From positions 88,922,893-88,986,892 of the forward strand of contig CM077594.1 in the NCBI GenBank assembly GCA_039654915.1: DNA of 64,000 nt. The letters run 5' to 3'. Below, one piece after another: positions 59,921 to 64,000 of this stretch (positions within the stretch are counted from its first letter, which is position 1; every line of letters starts with the position of its first letter). The stretch comes from Aquilaria yunnanensis (lineage: Eukaryota; Streptophyta; Magnoliopsida; Malvales; Thymelaeaceae). The position numbers and the translations under genes were made by a program. The notes below the pieces were generated by a model. That model worked only from the letters and a program-made list of their open reading frames with translations. It made no database searches and was not told the DNA's origin.

Positions 59921-60517
59921 ATGACGTTAGTGAGTCGAACCTAAAGTTGATTTGTTTTGATTTACTTTGCTTATTATGTGGATTTTTATATGCTATATTT
60001 ACTTAGCAAAAATATGCATTATGCATTCACAATATAAAGCTCTATACCCGAGCTTCCTTAAATCAAACACGATTCTTTCTAAGCGGAATTGGTGTTGCTG
60101 TCCTTGTGAGGCCACGGTCTCCAAGCCTTCACCGGTTTCAAAGTAGCAAAGTAGTGTATTGCCTTCTGAGACGGTTAGTCTCTGCATGAGCCCACGAAAA
60201 GCTACGACTCGAATTAATCCATTCCTTACATAAACCCTAGAGGGTAAGGAATCGGGCCGTCACTATGATTCAGTGACGGGATTCGGGAACTATCCCTTGC
60301 CTTTTTGATAAACCACCTTCTGCATGTAGAATTCCTTACTCTACCTTAGAACCAGCCATTAAGAATTTCCCATACCTCGGTTCCCATTTCCATAGGTTTT
60401 GTTTTATCTATATGTTTGATCCTATGTGTTATTTTTTTACTAACTCTATTTTTCCTTATTTTTCCGGCATATACATTTCATCATTAAAGATAAGTATTTG
60501 GTGAAAGAACTATTATC
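59921..60517 (+). other. Leader between primer site and ORF1
   Basis: Untranslated leader of the element. Nothing else recognised. Confidence 0.5.
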
Positions 60518-62212
60518 ATGGATATTCTCGATTATCTTCCCACGGCTGTTACTGGATCATGGAATGACACGGTAATCGAAACTCAGCCTGAAGCTATGGA
60601 ATATTCCGAAACGGCTCAAAAGCTTCACGGAGATGCTCTGACATCCCACTCTCACGTACAGCTTAAGGACCAGGTATCGGTCCGGATAAATCAGAACGAC
60701 ACCACGGAATTATTGCAAGTCTGGAATAGTTGGAACTCTGCTGATCGGAAAGCTTTTACGGCAAAATATGGTCACATCGCTTGCCTACTAAAAGTTACCA
60801 TTGATGCATCACTTGTCCGGGCTCTAATACAATTTTGGGATCCATTTTATCGATGCTTTTCTTTCGACAAGATGGATCTGGTTCCAACCATTGAAGAATA
60901 CAACAGCCTCTTGGGTTGGTCCTCCGACTATCCAATTGAGACGTATCAACACGACAGAAGAACGGAGCCTCATCGAGCCCTGGCAAAATTACTGGATATG
61001 CCAGCTTCCAGTCTTCAAACCAAGTTTGCAACAAAAGGATCTCAAAAATTTATCAGTTGGATCGACTTAAAACAATTAAGTCACGTTCTCCCTCAGAAAA
61101 ATCAACGACGCAAGCTTTTCGCCTTGGCGATATATGGCCTGGTAGTCTTCCCAAGAATCGTCGGATTCATTGAAGGAGACATCATTACACTATTTGAGCA
61201 AATCTGCAATGCTCAAATAAATCCGACTTCAGTAATATTATGTGAAACCATCAGGGCATTAAACTTCTGTCGCCAAAGAGGGGGCAAATTCATGGGATGT
61301 TCGCATCTTCTCTATATTTGGATCAAAAGCCACCTTCCTTGTGATAAGCAACACTTCGGAAATCGCTTTTCAAAGGACTTCATCCCAATCGAAGCCTTTT
61401 TGAAAAGTGAAACCATTCATCACGACAGCAAGGAAGCATGGGTTGACTACTTCAGGAACATCACTGAATTACAAGTTGAATGGAGAGCCCCCTGGTCCAT
61501 CTCCACTCGCGTTGTCTACCGTTGCGGTAATTGCCCGTGGGTTCCTCTCTTAGGTATATGGGGAGGAACAAGTTATGCCCCAGCTCAAGTACGAAAACAA
61601 TTTAGGTCCATGCAATTTATACCCATGACGCATAATCTGAGTAAGTTGGAATTTTCACACGAAGATCCAAATTCAAATAAGCTCGCAATGGGTATTTCAG
61701 TTGCGTGGAAAAGAATTTTCATATTGAAGTCGGGGCCTATTATTTCTCCCACTGCTTATTATGAATGGAGAAATAACCGGAAGGAAGGAATAGTTCTACC
61801 TGAAGAGGTCATCAGAAAATTGGCGAAAAGAGAGTTGGAGAAAGAACTAGAGGAAGAAAAGGAGAAGAACAAGAGGATGCTCCTTGACATGCAACAGCTC
61901 GGTCACAAAACACAACTCCTCGAAGAGAAAGTTGAATACCAAAAACAAGTCATCTCCCAATTGGTTGATGAAACCGATCAAAAAGAGATGAGAGTCAGAT
62001 ACTGGGAAGATCAATACAGATTTTCTCAAGATCAATTACAAACATTTTTGGTAGAAGTCAGAAAAGTTACAGAACAAGCCCAACTAATGGGCGAAGAAGC
62101 CAAGGAGTTAGAAGAACTGAGCTGTCCTACTCCATCAGTAAATGTTCAAAGAATGATGGAGTTCATATCTAAGGCCAGAAAGCAGTATTGTACTTTGGGT
62201 CGTTTCTTTTAA
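60518..62212 (+). CDS. Ogre/Tat element ORF1 protein, 564 aa, intact
   Basis: An uninterrupted frame from ATG (MDILDYLPTAV) to TAA. Residues about 60-330 hold a globular part with blocks LLKVTIDASLVRALIQFWDP, DLVPTIEEYNSLLGW and HVLPQKNQRRKLFALAIYGL, similar to the plant-mobile-domain-like ORF1 of Ogre elements. The C-terminal third is a long charged coiled coil (AKRELEKELEEEKEKNKRML onward, about 425-545). The function is not established. Its position upstream of gag and intact state, beside a gag with stops, is notable. It could be a plant mobile-domain gene in origin. Confidence 0.85.
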   Translation: MDILDYLPTAVTGSWNDTVIETQPEAMEYSETAQKLHGDALTSHSHVQLKDQVSVRINQNDTTELLQVWNSWNSADRKAFTAKYGHIACLLKVTIDASLVRALIQFWDPFYRCFSFDKMDLVPTIEEYNSLLGWSSDYPIETYQHDRRTEPHRALAKLLDMPASSLQTKFATKGSQKFISWIDLKQLSHVLPQKNQRRKLFALAIYGLVVFPRIVGFIEGDIITLFEQICNAQINPTSVILCETIRALNFCRQRGGKFMGCSHLLYIWIKSHLPCDKQHFGNRFSKDFIPIEAFLKSETIHHDSKEAWVDYFRNITELQVEWRAPWSISTRVVYRCGNCPWVPLLGIWGGTSYAPAQVRKQFRSMQFIPMTHNLSKLEFSHEDPNSNKLAMGISVAWKRIFILKSGPIISPTAYYEWRNNRKEGIVLPEEVIRKLAKRELEKELEEEKEKNKRMLLDMQQLGHKTQLLEEKVEYQKQVISQLVDETDQKEMRVRYWEDQYRFSQDQLQTFLVEVRKVTEQAQLMGEEAKELEELSCPTPSVNVQRMMEFISKARKQYCTLGRFF

Positions 62213-62399
62213 ACAAACCTTTGCTGAATGTAATTGAGAAATTCCATTATAGTTCTTCTTTCACCAAGTATTTACAATATTCATGCATGCATCCATCACA
62301 TCAATCATACACACATAGAATCTAATAAAATAAATATTCCTTTAAAAGGGTAAAATTGGACCTCAACACCGATATTCAACTCGACTCCAAACAAGATTA

Positions 62400-64000
62400 A
62401 TGGCAGAACAAGCCGAAGGACGTCTCATGGAGATGGAGTCCAAGATTGAAAGTATGTCAGAACAGATCAGACAATTGATGGAATTAATCAAAGGGAAAGC
62501 AACTCAAGTCCCCATCAAAGAAGCACAAGATCCCACTTATCCTCCGGGATTCACTCCGCAACGAGTCTCAGTCTAAGAAAACCTGTTTCAAGAACCAGGA
62601 CAGTCTGCTAGTGTTCACCTGAAACAAGACACCGTACATGAAGAGAAGAAGATGTTACCAAAAGAAGAAGCAGAATCTCAAAAACTCGAAACGATAAAAA
62701 AGAGACTGCGAGCCATTGAAGGAGGTACTATGTTCGGATCTCTCTCAGTAGATGATCTCTGCTTAGTGCCAGACGTCGAAATCCCTTCGGACTTTAAGGT
62801 GCCAGATTTCGTAAAATACGATGGAACGAGTGATCCCATCACTCACATCACTTTGTTTCTCAGAAGACTACAACCACTTACCAAAGATGAGAAGGTGTGG
62901 ATCGCACTTTTTCAGGAAAGTCTCACAAAATCAGCATTACAGTGGTATCTAAGCCAAGGTCCAAGAAACATAAAAACTTGGAATGACCTTGCTCAGGCCT
63001 TCATCGGCAACTATAAACATGTTATGGACTTAGCTCCGGATCGCCAAACTCTCCAAAACATGGAGAAGAAAAAAACAGAAACTTTTAAGGAATACGCCCA
63101 ACGATGGAGGGACTTAGCTGCACAAGTACAGCCACCCATGACAGAAAGAGAAATGGTCACTTTGTTTGTCTAGACACTGAAATACCCATATTATGACAAA
63201 CTTATTGGCAATGCGGCAACTAACTTCTCCGACGTAGTCATGTCTGGAGAAAGGATCGAGCATGGTATCAGGACCGGGAAGATTACTGAGTCCTTTAGTG
63301 ATCCTATGAAAAGAGGAGGACCATCCAGAAGAAAAGATGAAGAAATACAACAAATCGGACGAGGAAGAGGGATTCCCCTCGTGGGTATCGTGGCTACCGG
63401 ACCTCGCCTATCCTATTCTGCCAACAGGCCCAATTATTATCCTACCAATAGGCCCAATGATTATCCTCCAAATAGGCCCAGTGATTATCTTCCCAATAGA
63501 CCCAACAATTATCCTCTCAACAGGCCTAATCAGTTACGGCCACCTGTTCCGACTCCTCCAATACCTGCACCAAGACCAAGAGAAATTTTCGCACCGATTC
63601 CCATGACTTATACTGAGTTATATCCAAAACTCATCCAGAGCCAACTCATTCGCCCAATTCCCACAAGGCCATTCGAACCCCCATATCCAACATGGTATGA
63701 CCCTAAACTAAATTGCCCATATCATGATGGTGCCGTGGGCCACGGACTCAAAAATTGCATAGCATTGAAGCGTATAGTCCAACAATTAATTGAGTCAAAG
63801 TGGTTGGACTTTTCCGATGAACCAAACGTCACTCATAATCCATTGCCTCCTCATCAAGCCAAACCAGTCAATATGATGGAAGAATACTGGCCGATGAAGA
63901 AAACAGTCAATGATATCATAACCCCTCTTAAGCATGTATATTCATGCCTTGTGAAAGAAGGGATTATCATAGGAAAGTCTTCTGGAAATAAAGAAGTCGA
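62400..64000 (+). pseudogene. Ogre/Tat gag with two nonsense codons (partial)
   Basis: One frame runs from ATG 62400 to the window edge, broken only by TAA at 62574-62576 and TAG at 63171-63173. Gag landmarks: coiled-coil N-terminus (EMESKIESMSEQIRQLMELI), FKVPDFVKYDGTSDPITHI, the LYSQG/ALQWYLSQGPRNIKTWND block, and EYAQRWRDLAAQVQPPM. A 24-bp repeat (63421-63540) encodes NRPNDYPP-like units. A CPYHDGAVGHGLKNCIALK knuckle-like motif follows at about 63715. Its residues resemble Ogre gag. Stops could be suppressed or simply mark decay. Confidence 0.85.
63421..63540 (+). repeat. 24-bp coding tandem repeat in gag, 5 copies
   Basis: CCNACCAATAGGCCCAATGA-type units in exact 24-bp register encode about five PNRPNDYP repeats, so the register preserves the frame. 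Confidence 0.9.

Larger units (their letters stand above)
55901..64000 (+). mobile_element. Ogre/Tat-type gypsy element, 5' part (runs off the window)
   Basis: A long 5' LTR (55901-59898), a primer site of the TTGGCGACTCC type, a large ORF1 before gag, and a gag with TPEE-like acidic and Pro/Asn repeats are the layout of Ogre/Tat elements of plants. Pol and the 3' LTR lie beyond 64000. ORF1 is intact whereas gag has two nonsense codons. Confidence 0.85.

Noticed and set aside
1..64000. tRNA, rRNA or microRNA genes
   Set aside because: No cloverleaf or rRNA core was recognised by eye; foldback elements were not called microRNA loci without expression evidence.

Overview
This is about 64 kb of a nuclear plant genome, very probably a eudicot. 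The evidence is genes with many short introns, AT-rich intergenic DNA, plant-specific gene families (CASP-like membrane protein, plastid ABC1-type kinase), several classes of plant transposable element, and a block of organelle-derived DNA at the left edge. The species cannot be named from the sequence.

Layout. 1-3480 looks like a transfer from a mitochondrial genome and carries a full-length, uninterrupted rps7. A decayed copia protease fragment lies at about 3481-3660. A complete but pseudogenised Ty3/gypsy element follows at 3917-11190, bounded by the 5-bp target-site duplication CCAAG, with a Met-type primer binding site and LTRs of 1010 and 985 bp. Nested inverted-repeat elements with Mutator-like traits lie at about 11260-12870. 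A seven-exon USE1 (ER SNARE) gene occupies 17699-13205 on the minus strand. 18.3-28.0 kb is a transposon graveyard: an array of degenerate ACACTTT motifs, an inverted-repeat element, relics of a gypsy-type gag, an LTR-like block and an L1 tail, and long AT-rich DNA. A two-exon CASP-like gene is at 28125-28821. A twelve-exon chloroplast-type ABC1 atypical kinase gene is at 30038-36765, with an RTE-type LINE relic in intron 2 and a duplicated splice donor at the end of exon 2. A probable first exon of an unrecognised gene is at 39171-39535. A two-exon ankyrin-repeat/GPCR-chaperone (ANKRD13-like) gene is at 45419-41585 on the minus strand.

From 46.3 kb to the right edge the window is almost entirely mobile DNA: a long-TIR element (46335-48179), degenerate dispersed repeats, a 0.9-kb foldback element (51278-52199), a Stowaway MITE (52235-52467), an inverted-repeat element carrying a captured fragment of a histone H2A gene (about 52705-54410), a decayed gypsy LTR on the minus strand (54630-55590), and the 5' part of a large Ogre/Tat-type gypsy element. 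The last has a roughly 4-kb LTR, an Arg-type primer binding site, an intact ORF1 of 564 aa and a gag with two nonsense codons, and runs off the window.

The four recognised host genes do not form a pathway; they are ordinary neighbours. The most unusual observations are the Pack-MULE-like H2A capture, the near-identical 654-bp duplication and a recurrent approximately 37-nt motif inside the Ogre-type LTR, LTR-encoded polyprotein tails in two gypsy relatives, the intact rps7 in transferred mitochondrial DNA, and the duplicated 5' splice site in the kinase gene. Exon coordinates were inferred by eye from reading-frame continuity, GT/AG sites and family memory; no alignment was run. LTR divergence and repeat periods are hand counts.
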